This document shows, in pieces, positions 18,431-27,415 of a stretch of 27,415 nucleotides of DNA. The notes below the pieces were generated by a model. It searched no databases and was not told the origin of the DNA. It was given only the letters and a program-made list of their open reading frames with translations. Origin of the DNA: Phoronis australis (taxonomy: Eukaryota; Phoronida; Phoronidae); the NCBI GenBank assembly GCA_002633005.1, contig NMRA01000239.1, positions 272,288 to 299,702 on the forward strand, read 5' to 3'. Position numbers and translations under genes: made by a program. Positions within the stretch are counted from its first letter, which is position 1. The number at the start of each line of letters is the position of its first letter.

Positions 18431-21400
18431 CTGCAAAACAGGAGCACAGTTCTTTGAACAGATAATTAAACTCATTCGGATATTGCACACATAAACAAGT
18501 ATAGCAATGTCTTACAATGGTCATGGAGTGAAATCAACACATCAAACTCCTTCAGAAACAACCACTTGTCACAGGTTGACTAAATTGTCGCCCACTGACT
18601 CGGGAAGCAAGCATTAAAGATATAATCTTATGTGTTATGAATTATTTGTGCAATGATAAACCAGATCAATACCTTCACAACACTATTTACAAAAAAATCT
18701 GACAAGTGCAATGCATTTAGCAATGCTTTCCAATGTGTTCATGCTACAAAACTTCTAGGGGTATTTATTAGTATAAACAAATGACCACTAGGAGGCACGA
18801 AATCTGATGAGTGAGGTAAAAAACAGATGAGCGTCATGTTCTCCTTAATAGAAGCCTGTATGCCACACAGGCTAAGGGCTGTTCCAGCAAAATCTGTGTG
18901 GGAGAGGGGGGGGGAAGGCAACTGACATAAAAATTTATGGGTGGTTGCGTTTGATTTAAATTCAAAATGGCTGGTGGTTGTACTTCAAAAAAACAAAAAT
19001 TTACAGGTCGTTGTTGTTTCATTGGGCCATAAATGTTTGATGGTGGGTAATTTTAGTAAATTTTATAAACAATCCGCACAGAATCAAAAACTGAAACAAA
19101 AATGCAACTTGCAAGAAGCTCCGACTTTTTCACTCCCTCTGTTCTCTTTATCGGCATGCCCATAACACCATTTAACCACAGGTGCTCGAATTTCTCAACG
19201 GCTAATAACCATATATAAGAAACATATGTTTTCTTAGTAATGAATGACGTTAGTGGTGATGGAGGAACAGATAAACTCAAGCGCCTGTGCAGTCAACCAC
19301 AAGAACAAAAAAAATTACGGGTGGTTGCATTTCAAACTTATAAAAAATTACGGGTGGTAGGCTGAAGAAATAAATGAAAAATATGGGTGGTGGGTGCGAA
19401 AAAAAGGTGCCTTCCCCCCTCCCATACAGATTTTACTGGAACAGCCCTAAGCCATCTGTAGACTGAGTTTTAGCTGAAAGACTCATAGAGTAATAGACTC
19501 ATCAAGAAACAAGCCCCTGGTTTTACGATTATCAAGGCTTAGAATTTTCTGTGGAAACGTGGATTTCCACTTTTTCCTCTTATACTCTCCACGTACTTTT
19601 GTTATATTTCCGCGGAAAAAATCGGATTTGCCATAAAATTATTAAAGCAAATTGAATTCTCACCACGTCATTGACGACGACTTGAAAAGTGGAAACTGCT
19701 CTTAATGTTTCTGAGGAACAAAAATTGTAATTACCGGGGCACCTGGGATCACAGGCGCTTGAATTTCCCGAATAACCAAAAAAATAAGATACATGTTTTC
19801 GTAGTAGTGAGTGACGTCAGTGGCGAACGAGGAACAGATAAATTCAAGTGCCTGTGCCTGAGATAGCGTGGCTCATCAATGGCGTCTGCATGTGGTATAA
19901 AATTGCGGTGACAAATAGTGCGATTCTGCGGTCAAAAATGCGTGGAGCCTGGAGTAGACAGAATATTTCGTGGAAAAAATGGATAAAAGAAACGGTCAAT
20001 GCATTCACAAACAATAGAAGTCAAGTTTTTCGCTCAATAAACTTTAACAGAGGAACAATTATGGCACATGTGGCTGAGTCGCCTAGGTCGGAGTCTGAGA
20101 ACTAACTGAAAATGATGAAACACTAGAAATAATGCTTCCTGAAAGGAAATTCAACCGTAACCGGTTATTCGTTGGATTGGAATCGTGGGATGCAAGTGAT
20201 GTATGAAGTTCTTTTGTTTGATCCCACGTGCACACCCGTCGGCTGCTAGTGCTAGGCCTGATTGCCTGAGTGCGATTTTCTACGTGCTGCCGAAAAGGGA
20301 TACAAAGTACTATTTTCGTTACTGCAAATGTGTTTTAAATTGCCGTTTATGTATTCCAATTTATTTTAACATCTTTCGTGTTCTGTTTTGTGACTAGAGT
20401 TTTGCAGTTCAAGGGAGAAGTGATCACGTGACAGATTCTGAATGATCTGATTAGTTTAAGCCATTGTTTACAAAATATGCCAGCCTATTTTCACTGTCCT
20501 TGTAGTTATTTCTTATGTCACGTAGTTTCTTCTACATTAGCGTGGCTTATGAACAATTAACTCCTGTAATTACTGTTTGAAACTGAAAAGTTTGGCCAAC
20601 TTAGGATTGTGATTGATGTATTCTATAGTTTAAAATATGTTTTTTCCACGCTAACAGTTGGGGTATGAGCCACAGATTTTCGTCTTAACTTTTTTCCATA
20701 TGCGTTGGAATTAAATATTTTTGTTGGAATTAAATGTGTATGTATTCAGGCTTTCCAGATAATCTCTGGGTTGATTTTCAAATTCTTTTTGCAATTTTGT
20801 ATCGTAATTATAAGACTTTGAAAATAATTTTATAGGTCTCCCTGCGGCAAATCAAGAATAAGCTCCCGCCACTCGCACTGCAAATTTTGCATCATTATCT
20901 TTATTATTTTAGTTTTAAAAAACATCTTTTGTTGCATCTAATTGCCTTCATTGTTGTAGCTGAAATATCTGTCAGGTACTGCTTTACGAAGATTGCGTTT
21001 TGCCAACACGACACAGTTACAGGACATCTTGTGATGATAATGTTTACTTTAGATCTGTTGAGGTATGGTTTAGATTGAAATGTGTATTTTGGGACATAAA
21101 AATTTCCTCTTTTTTGCCATGGGTCATTCCAAGCCCTGGATTATAGCCTGGAAACCAAATAATAGTCTATGGAGTGCAAGCAACAATTCTCTCAGAACAG
21201 AAAAAAAAACAAATTGTCATAGTCATCTAAGAAGAAAGGTTGCACATTTCATAGGTAAACCAGTTCACTTGTGGAAACAAAGACAAACTGGGCATCACAA
21301 CTGTAATATTATGCCTTTCTAACTTAAAACAAAGACCAGTCGTACATTTTGCACCATCCGTGCCAACGTGTACAGCACAGATCACAAATTCTTGTCTGGT

Positions 21401-22700
21401 CGGGAACGAGTCAGCTTTTTTGCCGACCACAGTGCCGACTGATAAGTCAACTTCCCTGCCATCTCTTACGGCCGACACTGATTGCCGAACGCTCATCAGC
21501 TGACTCAATGGTGGTCGACTGTTTTTTTTTAGGCTAGAGAACAAACAGCAAACAGATGTTTGTTTGGCTAAAGTTCATCCGCTAAATCATAAGGTAATTG
21601 CTGACTGAGGATATGCTTAATCCGAATCGATCGTCTAAGCTAGGCGACCAGTTTGCTGACCCACAGCTGACTATAGAGTTAACTCAGCTGGCAACTCCTA
21701 ATAGGGCACTGCTGCTTTGCTCCTGCTAGACTCGACGACTGGTTGTCAACCCATTTCCAACCGCTTAGAAAAAAATTTGTGATCTGTGCAAAAGATGTGA
21801 CTGGTTCATTATGACCTTTCACCCCGTAAGGCTTTACATACAAACCTTGATCTGTTTTGGTAGCAGGCTTCCAATTCTCCGGACTGATTATCGGTAGACA
21901 GACCTGGCCCTTCTCATCGATGTTGGGGTGGTAGATTTTGGTCTTGAATGTGATTTTGGGGGGCTTAAATGGGTACTCTGCAGGAAAATTTATCTCAATC
22001 TTGAATGCTCCTTTGTTGAATGGTGCACATTCCTGCAAAACACGCGTGAAAGGAGACACCGTTAGTTGGGAAGCCGATACTATAGTGGACTACTTTGTGA
22101 CTTTTATGTCATAACGTTAGCTCAACATACTAAGAAGTTCCATAACATACTAAGAAGTTCCATGGACCAAAAACTAAAAGTTGAATTCATTACTTAATCA
22201 ACATTTATGAAGAATACTTGCCATTTGAATAATAATAAAAAAACAGAGCTTGCATTGGTGACCTGCAGAATATGTTTGGTAACCTAGTGAAAATCCTTGG
22301 TCATAAACATGTGACCAACGACCACATACTCAAAGTACTACAGCAAGTAAACATGGAAGTCGGAAACGTTCGTCAAAAATCGGCAGGGCCAGTATACGAG
22401 TCGTGTACAGGTAACTCGAGTCGATCATATTCGTCTGCCTTTCGGCGGGATACTGTGCATGAGAGGGTGAAATTAGTGTCACAGAGCAGGTACGACAGTT
22501 CTAATAACATTCGTTTGAGCAACATCTTTGTATGCACTGAACATTCTAAATTGTACAATATTGGGTCTTTAAAAGTATCAGTTATGTGCAAACAGTATAC
22601 TCACTGGATGAATTTTGCCTTGCCACAAAAGTATGTTTGATTCGTCCACAAGTATGTCCCTGAATGAAGTCTGGCTACTACCGCGGATATCAGCCAGTTC
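18279..22700 (-). CDS. UBE2L3: UBE2L3 (UbcH7)-like E2 ubiquitin-conjugating enzyme, exons 2-4
   Basis: Three exons, 22605-22700, 21846-22032 and 18279-18430, joined in phases 0 and 1, give 144 codons that align end to end with UBE2L3 residues 10 to the C-terminus. UBE2L3 passes ubiquitin from E1 to RBR ligases such as parkin and HHARI and to HECT ligases. Seen here: the HPN motif ([10 protein letters not shown]), the active-site cysteine in QVCLPI, the loop PFKPPK whose Phe contacts the E3, and the HPLR histidine linked to cysteine-only reactivity. With the usual nine-codon exon 1 the protein would be about 153 residues, the family length. Exon 1 is not securely found. The symbol denotes orthology by sequence; the related UBE2L6 is a vertebrate paralogue and less likely. 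Confidence 0.9.
18431..18875 (-). other. Start of the 3.4-kb last intron of the UBE2L3-like gene
   Basis: AT-rich intron sequence next to the acceptor of the last exon; no structure recognised before the foldback element at 18876. Confidence 0.5.
18876..19447. mobile_element. 572-bp foldback element with TAA target duplication (PIF/Harbinger-like MITE)
   Basis: The left terminus GGGCTGTTCCAGCAAAATCT, GTGTGGGAGAGG is matched by the reverse of the right terminus GGGCTGTTCCAGTAAAATCT, GTATGGGAGGG. TAA directly flanks both ends (18873-18875 and 19448-19450), the three-base target duplication typical of PIF/Harbinger elements. The interior has repeated words TTACGGGTGGTTGC, TTTATGGGTGGTTGC and ATGGGTGGTGGG, and no transposase frame. 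A second MITE (19177-19289) is inserted inside. Confidence 0.82.
19177..19289. mobile_element. MITE family B, nested copy
   Basis: About 113 bp with inverted ends CACAGGTGCTCGAATTT and CTCAAGCGCCTGTG. The interior GTTTTCTTAGTAATGAATGA and GACGTTAGTGG matches the copy at 19750. It lies wholly inside the larger 18876-19447 element. Confidence 0.75.
19750..19856. mobile_element. MITE family B, second copy
   Basis: Inverted ends CACAGGCGCTTGAATTT and AAATTCAAGTGCCTGTG; interior GTTTTCGTAGTAGTGAGTGA, CGTCAGTGG and GAGGAACAGATAAA. About 107 bp. The shared ends and interior with 19177-19289 define the family. Confidence 0.8.
19857..21845 (-). other. Remainder of the last intron of the UBE2L3-like gene
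   Basis: Contains a possible piggyBac remnant at 20203-20394 and a copy of a short repeat at 21097-21138 shared with 16724-16762. Other open frames show no domain. The G/C-richer stretch 21350-21540 holds overlapping open frames on both strands without recognisable protein. Confidence 0.5.
20203..20394 (+). pseudogene. Possible remnant of a piggyBac-type transposase C-terminus
   Basis: The plus-strand frame contains [20 protein letters not shown], then [10 protein letters not shown]. The pattern K-R-x-T-x-Y-Y-x-x-x-C-x-x-x-L-C-x-x-x-x-F-x-x-[FY] resembles the cysteine-rich tail of piggyBac/PGBD transposases. The rest of the transposase is absent, and no TTAA-flanked termini were located, so this is tentative and could be a chance frame. 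Confidence 0.25.
21846..22032 (-). CDS. UBE2L3: UBE2L3-like catalytic exon
   Basis: Encodes [20 protein letters not shown] through [20 protein letters not shown] to [20 protein letters not shown] and Q. This holds the core beta sheet, the E3-contact loop, the HPN motif and the catalytic cysteine. The acceptor GTTTTGCAG precedes 22032; the donor is G|GTTTGT after 21846. Entry is phase 0, exit is phase 1. A methionine in the upstream intron extends the frame but is not the true start. Confidence 0.95.
22033..22604 (-). other. Intron between exons 2 and 3 of the UBE2L3-like gene
   Basis: Bounded by GTGAGT and GTTTTGCAG on the minus strand. It holds a short direct repeat, AACATACTAAGAAGTTCCAT twice near 22124-22162. 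The open plus-strand frame at 22272-22640 has no domain and crosses exon 2 antisense. Confidence 0.6.
22605..22700 (-). CDS. UBE2L3: UBE2L3-like exon 2 (N-terminal helix and first strands)
   Basis: Exactly 32 codons: [32 protein letters not shown]. It aligns with the vertebrate exon ELEEIRK...NFRNIQVDEANLLTWQGLIVP without gaps. Identical positions include E-L, I-R, F-R, V-D-E, N and W-Q-G. The acceptor CTTGTTCCAG and donor CCA|GTGAGT are both strong and both phase 0, as in the vertebrate gene. This exon is more diverged than the next two. An overlapping open frame on the plus strand is a shadow. Confidence 0.85.
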
Positions 22701-23601
22701 CTGGAACAAGATTCACAGGTTGTTGTACCAAGGGCAGATTTTCAGTTCACCATTCTTGTTTGTAGTTATAATGCGGATTGGAAATACTTTTCCGTAATAG
22801 AAACTGATCATGCAGGACCTATGGTATACAAGGCACCAAAAATGGAGCAAAAGGGTACAAGCTATTTATATGTATTTCAAATTAGTGCAAACAGTACAAA
22901 GAACCCCAGGGACATTATTGGACTGCACCTTTGCACCATTGGTGCATAAAAAATGATATGGAACAAGTACATTGCAGCAGCGCACCCCCTCCCCCCAAAT
23001 AAAACGTGACTATTGTTATTTCGATTGCGGCTTGGGGTTTCTGTCTTGTATGTTACCACTTAAATTACACAAGGTCTGTTGGGCGCAACTTTTTTGAAAA
23101 ACGCACACTTTTTATCATCAGGTGCACCCAAGGGGCAGAGGTTTAAATCTGATCAGGAATATCCCTGGAGCTCTGTTCAGTATTCAACAAAAAGAGTATC
23201 TTTCAAGTGAAATATTTCATGCGCCACACATTGAAAACGCCTCCACTTGCTACCAGGTGTCTCAAGGAGTCGCCCTAGTAGCTGTTGATCATGATGGCAA
23301 TGAGTCACATCACAACAGGAATCCTTGTTCATGATAGCAATTTGCAGAATCACACAATCAAAGCATTTAGTTAATGCCTTGATAATGGAGTTTAACTACC
23401 ACGCTCAACTTGTGACTAACAGAAGGTGACAATGGCCAACCACGCCACATTGGATTCTGCACACTGACAGGGCTCAATCCACCATGCTGCAAACAACTAC
23501 TTAATAATAACAAGCAGCCCTAGTACCAAAAAATTCTCCAGTATGTGACAGTCCATAAAATTCAAGACATGGAAATTCAAACAAAAATTCAACTTTCTTA
23601 G
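22701..23601. other. Upstream region or first intron of the UBE2L3-like gene
   Basis: No supported gene. A plus-strand frame at 23122-23334 is undistinguished. A short C-run (CACCCCCTCCCCCC) lies near 22984. Confidence 0.45.
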
Positions 23602-23821
23602 TTCTGAAAATTGGGACGCAGTCGATTTTGGCGTTAATCGCATTTCTCAAATTTTGGTCCTCATAGTGTATAACATCTAGGCGAACGATCCGTTTTTCAT
23701 TGACCGCAATTCTTTACTTTGGGACGGCCAATATTGCCCATTTCTATAATTTGGGGACAAGCTCCGACCTTGAGTAAAAAATTTATTTTTCACTGTCCCA
23801 AACTGGAGAATTTCTACTGTA
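23602..23821 (+). repeat. Dispersed repeat R, copy 3
   Basis: Carries the full ordered set of R words: GGGACGCAGTCGATTTTGGC, ATAACATCTAGGCGAACGAT, CATTGACCGCAATTCTT, TTTGGGACGGCCAATATTGC, ACCTTGAGTAAA, CACTGTCCCAAACTGGAGAA and TTTCTACTGTA. It shares the first half best with copy 2 and the second half best with copy 1. TTTGGGACGG and CTGTCCCAAA form an internal inverted pair. Confidence 0.8.
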
Positions 23822-24953
23822 CTTGAAGTAAATGGCTAACATCTTATCATAGATACAGACAGCATGTCAAAGTGCTAACAAAAAGTAGTCACTGTAAACA
23901 GCTCTTATAGCATCAACAAATGTCACAAAAGATAGACCTACTCCAGCTAAGCCAGTTTCATGAAAATTAAGCTAAGGCTGAAAGTCTGAAAATCTGTCTA
24001 CAACTCAAAGTCAAGGGACAGAAATCTGTAGCCTGAGCGAATAGGTAGAAGACTCTTAGAGAAACTGGACGCAAGTATGCAAGCAAGGTTAGCAGCACTT
24101 TCAAATCTCACCAATTGAAAATAATGATCAATATTGATTGACCTGTACACCTACTGGTAATCAATTCAACAGGCCAATCAACAGGCACTACACTACAAGT
24201 CATAAGTAGACAAAATGACAAGGAATTTACCATCGTGGCAGCCGGGTGCAAGACGAAATCACAGATATTGCAGCTTTCCATCAAGATTGGAATGAGCGAT
24301 TCCAGAAAAGGTTGTAAAATATAGTAAATTTTTAAACCTATAATGATAGGGTGCAGTACTGCCAACAGTAAACTTATGTGTACTTGATTGTAAGATGATC
24401 AAAAATCTTTTATCTCCTACACAAAAGTTATTGAAGGTACAATAACTTCATAATCTTATGTCTTTTATTCCCAGAACCTCTGATAATGAGTACCACCATC
24501 ACTTGACTTCACATTTTTGAATATGAACTACTACAGACAGATAGCAGTCTTGGTCAAAGTGAATGATTGTGAAGTTTCATTACTCAGACTTGCATGTTTT
24601 TTAACGAATATTATGTTTGTGGTTTACCACTTGTCAGAAGGCATTTATTTTGAGTTTGGATTTGGAACACTTCCACTGGCGATATAAGTTGGTAGACATA
24701 CAACTAAGGAGACAGAAAACAGGTACGTACTACTGCTGATGCGATCTCAGAGCTCTGGACGATGAATTTCATTTTGTGTCATTATACTAAAATATAATCA
24801 TATCTGAACGATTTATTAAGGCTACTAGTTTGTCTGACAATTTTGAAAAAAAACTACAGAGATGTAGAAAAAGAATTTTTTAAGATTTTTGTGAAAAATT
24901 ATAAGTCTTCCTATACGCCATATGTTAGCCACATCATGTCTGAAAACATCTCT

Positions 24954-25026
24954 GCTCCAAGCGGGGTTCAAACACGGGATTTTCTGCTAACCGTGTAGAT
25001 GTTCTGGTCCACTGAGCTATCAGGAC
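24954..25026 (-). tRNA. Degenerate tRNA-like sequence (possible tRNA-Thr pseudogene or SINE head)
   Basis: On the minus strand a 73-base stretch begins GTCCTGATAGCTCAGTGGAC with a perfect A box and has a B-box-like GTTTGAACCCC at the right distance. An anticodon arm TCTAC-ACGGTTA-GCAGA would put GGT in the anticodon position, but the base at 33 is C, one stem pair is broken, and the acceptor and T stems are poorly paired. It is therefore not likely to be a working tRNA. Confidence 0.4.
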
Positions 25027-25342
25027 CACCAGTCATTACCGAAAGCTAAATAGACTTGATACAGATTATCTTACCTAAACTTGGGAGTGTATTGTTATGT
25101 TGTTATTAATCAAAGTGTTGATATTGCATAAGCAAGAGTCATAGTTCCCTAGACTATGTACAACCAGTGCAGTGGGGAAATCTCAACAGGTAAAACTCAG
25201 ATCAGTCAAAGAGTCCTCTGCCCTGTAACTTAATTACTGATTTCGAGACTCAAATTAAAACACCAACCCCTAAATCCCAAACAAGGCTGGAAGCGAGTAT
25301 GTTGGTACAATAGAATCAGACACATCATACTCACAAGTGCAC

Positions 25343-25369
25343 CTTAAATATTGACCTGAACATGTCCAT
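25343..25369 (-). CDS. Weak candidate for UBE2L3-like exon 1
   Basis: On the minus strand a nine-codon stretch, MDMFRSIFK, ends at AAG|GTGCAC in phase 0, the length and phase expected for the first exon (human MAASRRLMK). It shares the Met, the Arg at position 5, a branched aliphatic at 7 and Lys at 9. The donor is only fair and so short a match can arise by chance; the true exon may lie beyond 27415. Confidence 0.2.
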
Positions 25370-26446
25370 ATCAAGATATTTATGATGAAGACATGAAGTG
25401 TTTCATTAGCTCCGAGACTCAATACATTTGTGTGTGCTTTTTACTTGGCCATATCCATTTTCCACCAAGCTGTGAACTTGCAAACTGTAGTTATAACAAA
25501 GTGCTTCGCAAAACTAACAATAAAAGTCTAATAAGAAAATGAAAGCATGAGACTAAATTTTGCATTGTTGCTATAGGAACCCACACTTGGTTGTATATAT
25601 CCAGATCACGCTACCAACTTTTATTAGACATCATCTGGGTCAGGTCAAAATCCGTCCTAGATAGCTGCTAGATGGAAGACAATCGATTCGTGGAGGTGAA
25701 GAAAATAACCCCATAAGACATTTTATTGTTCTGTGAGAGTACCAAATAGAAATTAATTGCTGTTACTGTCCCATCTATTAATTATTTTCCATCCCCGCAA
25801 TAATTTTTATGTTACTATTACACGCTGTTATTTTTCACATTTTGATAACACTGTTGGTTTTTAGAATTTTAAAATATTTTGAAACCAGTCAGGTATGCGA
25901 AATGATGATTACTTATGAATTAAATTATTTATCTTCTGCTTCTGATACCAAGACAAAGGCCTTTCTAATCATATGGCTCTTATGCAATTTGTTTGAAAAA
26001 TAACAGAATTGCAAAAAGTTTTAATGACAGTAAATTCTATAGCAATTACACACCGTAACAAACAAATGCACACAACTCTTGTGCATGCGTGGCGCTGGCG
26101 CATCCTCAGCAGCCATGAGACGAGATCAGAGCTGGCATTCCGGCTCTGGGGCTAGCGTTTTAGGTAATATGGCACCATTTTGAGTCAGAATTTACGTCTT
26201 GGCTAGACTCAAATAAGCCAATATATGAGCTCTGACTACAGATCTGAAGAGCAATACTAGAAAGAAGAGTGGTGACATTTACAACCTTTCAGAAACCGAA
26301 ATTAAGATCAAATTCCCAGTGTGTGTTAAGGAAGGGACAATACACAGGAGGTGACAGTAATCCCAAGTTTCTCTTTGGTCCACTCAAGAACAATAAAATG
26401 TCTCAATACATTTTGCTTCTTTTACACTGCATGCCACACCGATAAA

Positions 26447-26543
26447 TCAATCATTTTCCATCTTGTGCTCGCAGATTTTGACCAGATGCAGATAACAAAT
26501 TAAAACTAATAGCACGACCAGGATGTAGCCAAGCCAGGTGAAA
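26447..26543 (-). CDS. Possible terminal exon encoding a transmembrane C-terminus
   Basis: On the minus strand a pyrimidine-rich TTGCTTTGCTTTCCAAG ends just before 26543 and is followed by FTWLGYILVVLLVLICYLHL, then VKICEHKMEND and TGA. The hydrophobic stretch followed by basic and charged residues looks like a membrane anchor with a short tail. An upstream partner exon in compatible phase was not found: neighbouring open stretches (26506-26862, 26645-26880) have no recognised domain and their donors do not fit. It may be chance. Confidence 0.22.
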
Positions 26544-26973
26544 CTTGGAAAGCAAAGCAACAAAAATTACATTGAATTTCCTGCTTTTTAACAAGTTTCC
26601 CCGTCACCTGACTTTCGTTAATGATTAGAGGAATAGTTTGCGAACTAACCACTTGGAAAAAAGAAAATGACAGAGTAAAAAGCATGGCAAATTTCTTGTT
26701 CGGGGTGTATAGAATCAAATGAAGCAAGTCCAAATTGCTTGTCAAGGGCCGTTGCCTCAACACTGAATGGTTTGTAGGCTTGACTCTGGCCCCAACAACA
26801 GTGAGGTCCACGACCACAGTTGTAAACACAATACTCAATTTCGACAGTGAGCACAATCTCAAGCTGGCTCAGCAGAGATGGTGTAGCTTGTAGAGGAGCT
26901 TCACACGCCGGAAGCTTTTCGTCGAATTATGCCTCACACTGACTAAAACATCAAAGTCACATTGTTATAAATA

Positions 26974-27304
26974 CCTTTTGTGCATAGAAGGACACTTTAG
27001 GAGGCTGTCGATGTCTTTAATTCTTTCCAACTTGAACAAATATTCCCATTACCAAACTTTTTTTGAACAGTCCCTCGTTTAGTTCCTAAAATCGGCAACT
27101 GGCCATTTTTACACTGCGCACGCCAGGGGATATTACGTCATACCACCTGCCACACGCAGAGTTAAAAATGGCCAGTTTCCGATTTTGGGAACTTAACAAA
27201 GGACTGCTCAAAGAAAAAGTTTGATTAAGGAGAATATTTGTCTAAGTTGGCAGGAATTAAGACATCGACAGCCTCCTAAGTTGTCCTTCTATGCGCAAAA
27301 AAGG
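26974..27304. mobile_element. 330-bp foldback element
   Basis: The left arm TTTTGTGCATAGAAGGACAC, TTTAGGAGGCTGTCGATGTC is matched by the reverse of the right arm TTTTGCGCATAGAAGGACAA, CTTAGGAGGCTGTCGATGTC. Inner pairing continues through AACTTGAACAAATATT, CAGTCC-TCGTTTAGTTCC and AACTGGCCATTTTTA to a short loop near 27120-27160. Arms are about 140 bases with mismatches. There is no coding frame. A MITE is the best explanation; the family differs from the others here. Confidence 0.85.
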
Positions 27305-27415
27305 GACTCATCTAGGATTTGAAAATTGGGGGTCCAAATTCGTGAGACTGACGAGTCGTGCAAGGCGCAAATCTGAGGCGCGCAGCGCTGATGGGGGGGG
27401 GAGGGAGTTGGGGGG
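27305..27415. other. Window end with G-rich tract
   Basis: No gene seen. The last 25 or so bases are G-rich (runs of 8 and 6 G), which may be a low-complexity tract or an assembly edge. Confidence 0.5.

Larger units (their letters stand above)
23822..26446. other. Non-coding region, probably first intron or flank of the UBE2L3-like gene
   Basis: AT-rich. Holds the tRNA-like sequence at 24954-25026 and the weak exon 1 candidate at 25343. A G/C-richer patch with CpGs lies at about 26085-26160 and could be promoter-like, but no exon was found beside it. Confidence 0.4.

Noticed and set aside
18739-19280. Overlapping open frames on both strands
   Set aside because: They lie in the Harbinger-like foldback element and its nested MITE; no transposase motif.
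22272-22640. 122-codon plus-strand frame
   Set aside because: Runs antisense through the end of UBE2L3-like exon 2 and the following intron; no domain.
26066-26110. Minus-strand ATGGCTGCTGAGGATGCG considered as exon 1 of the E2 gene
   Set aside because: Begins M-A-A like human UBE2L3 but continues differently, and no donor in phase 0 follows.
1-27415. CRISPR arrays, bacterial operons, integrated virus
   Set aside because: The 17-bp array at 3139 has no spacers; no polymerase, capsid, integrase or reverse transcriptase motifs were seen; gene structure is that of an animal genome.

Overview
The window is AT-rich animal genomic DNA. Short coding exons sit between GT-AG introns of several hundred to a few thousand bases, and the introns are full of foldback (MITE-like) elements, degraded tRNA-like sequences and short tandem repeats. 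Nothing looks bacterial or viral. The protein modules (fibronectin type II, LDL-receptor YWTD and EGF, HYR, sushi, GCC2/GCC3, and a UBE2L3-type ubiquitin-conjugating enzyme) mark it as metazoan. I favour an invertebrate but cannot name the phylum.

Bases 739-15778, plus strand, hold the 3' part of one large gene. I resolved thirteen exons by matching splice sites and reading frame. Joined, they give one open frame of about 787 codons ending at the stop at 15776-15778. The order is three FN2 modules, one YWTD (LDLR class B) blade, an EGF-like module, a Ser/Thr/Pro-rich stalk (one exon plus a 45-base microexon), a HYR module, a six-cysteine sushi module, an unrecognised domain spread over two exons, a GCC2/GCC3 cysteine repeat, a transmembrane helix, and a 47-residue cytoplasmic tail with two FxNPxY motifs like the LDL-receptor internalisation signal. 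Eleven of the twelve introns are phase 1, as expected from exon shuffling. The signal peptide and N-terminus lie upstream of the window. The likely product is a type I endocytic or scavenger-type receptor with an unusual module order.

Bases 18279-22700, minus strand, hold three exons of a UBE2L3 (UbcH7)-like ubiquitin-conjugating enzyme, including its active-site cysteine. It is convergent with the receptor gene. Exon 1, expected to be only about nine codons, was not found with confidence; a weak candidate lies at 25343-25369. The two genes have no obvious functional link.

The rest is intronic or intergenic DNA with many repeats: a hairpin family present in three receptor introns in the same orientation (5.35, 12.68 and 14.83 kb), a perfect-looking foldback at 6.5 kb, a 572-bp element with TAA target duplications and a second MITE nested inside it (18.9-19.4 kb), another copy of that second MITE at 19.75 kb, a 330-bp foldback at 27.0-27.3 kb, a three-copy dispersed repeat (8.0, 15.9 and 23.6 kb), a degenerate satellite at 11.3-12.2 kb and a 17-bp minisatellite that overlaps a splice donor at 3.14 kb. 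From about 22.7 kb to the end I see no strongly supported gene.
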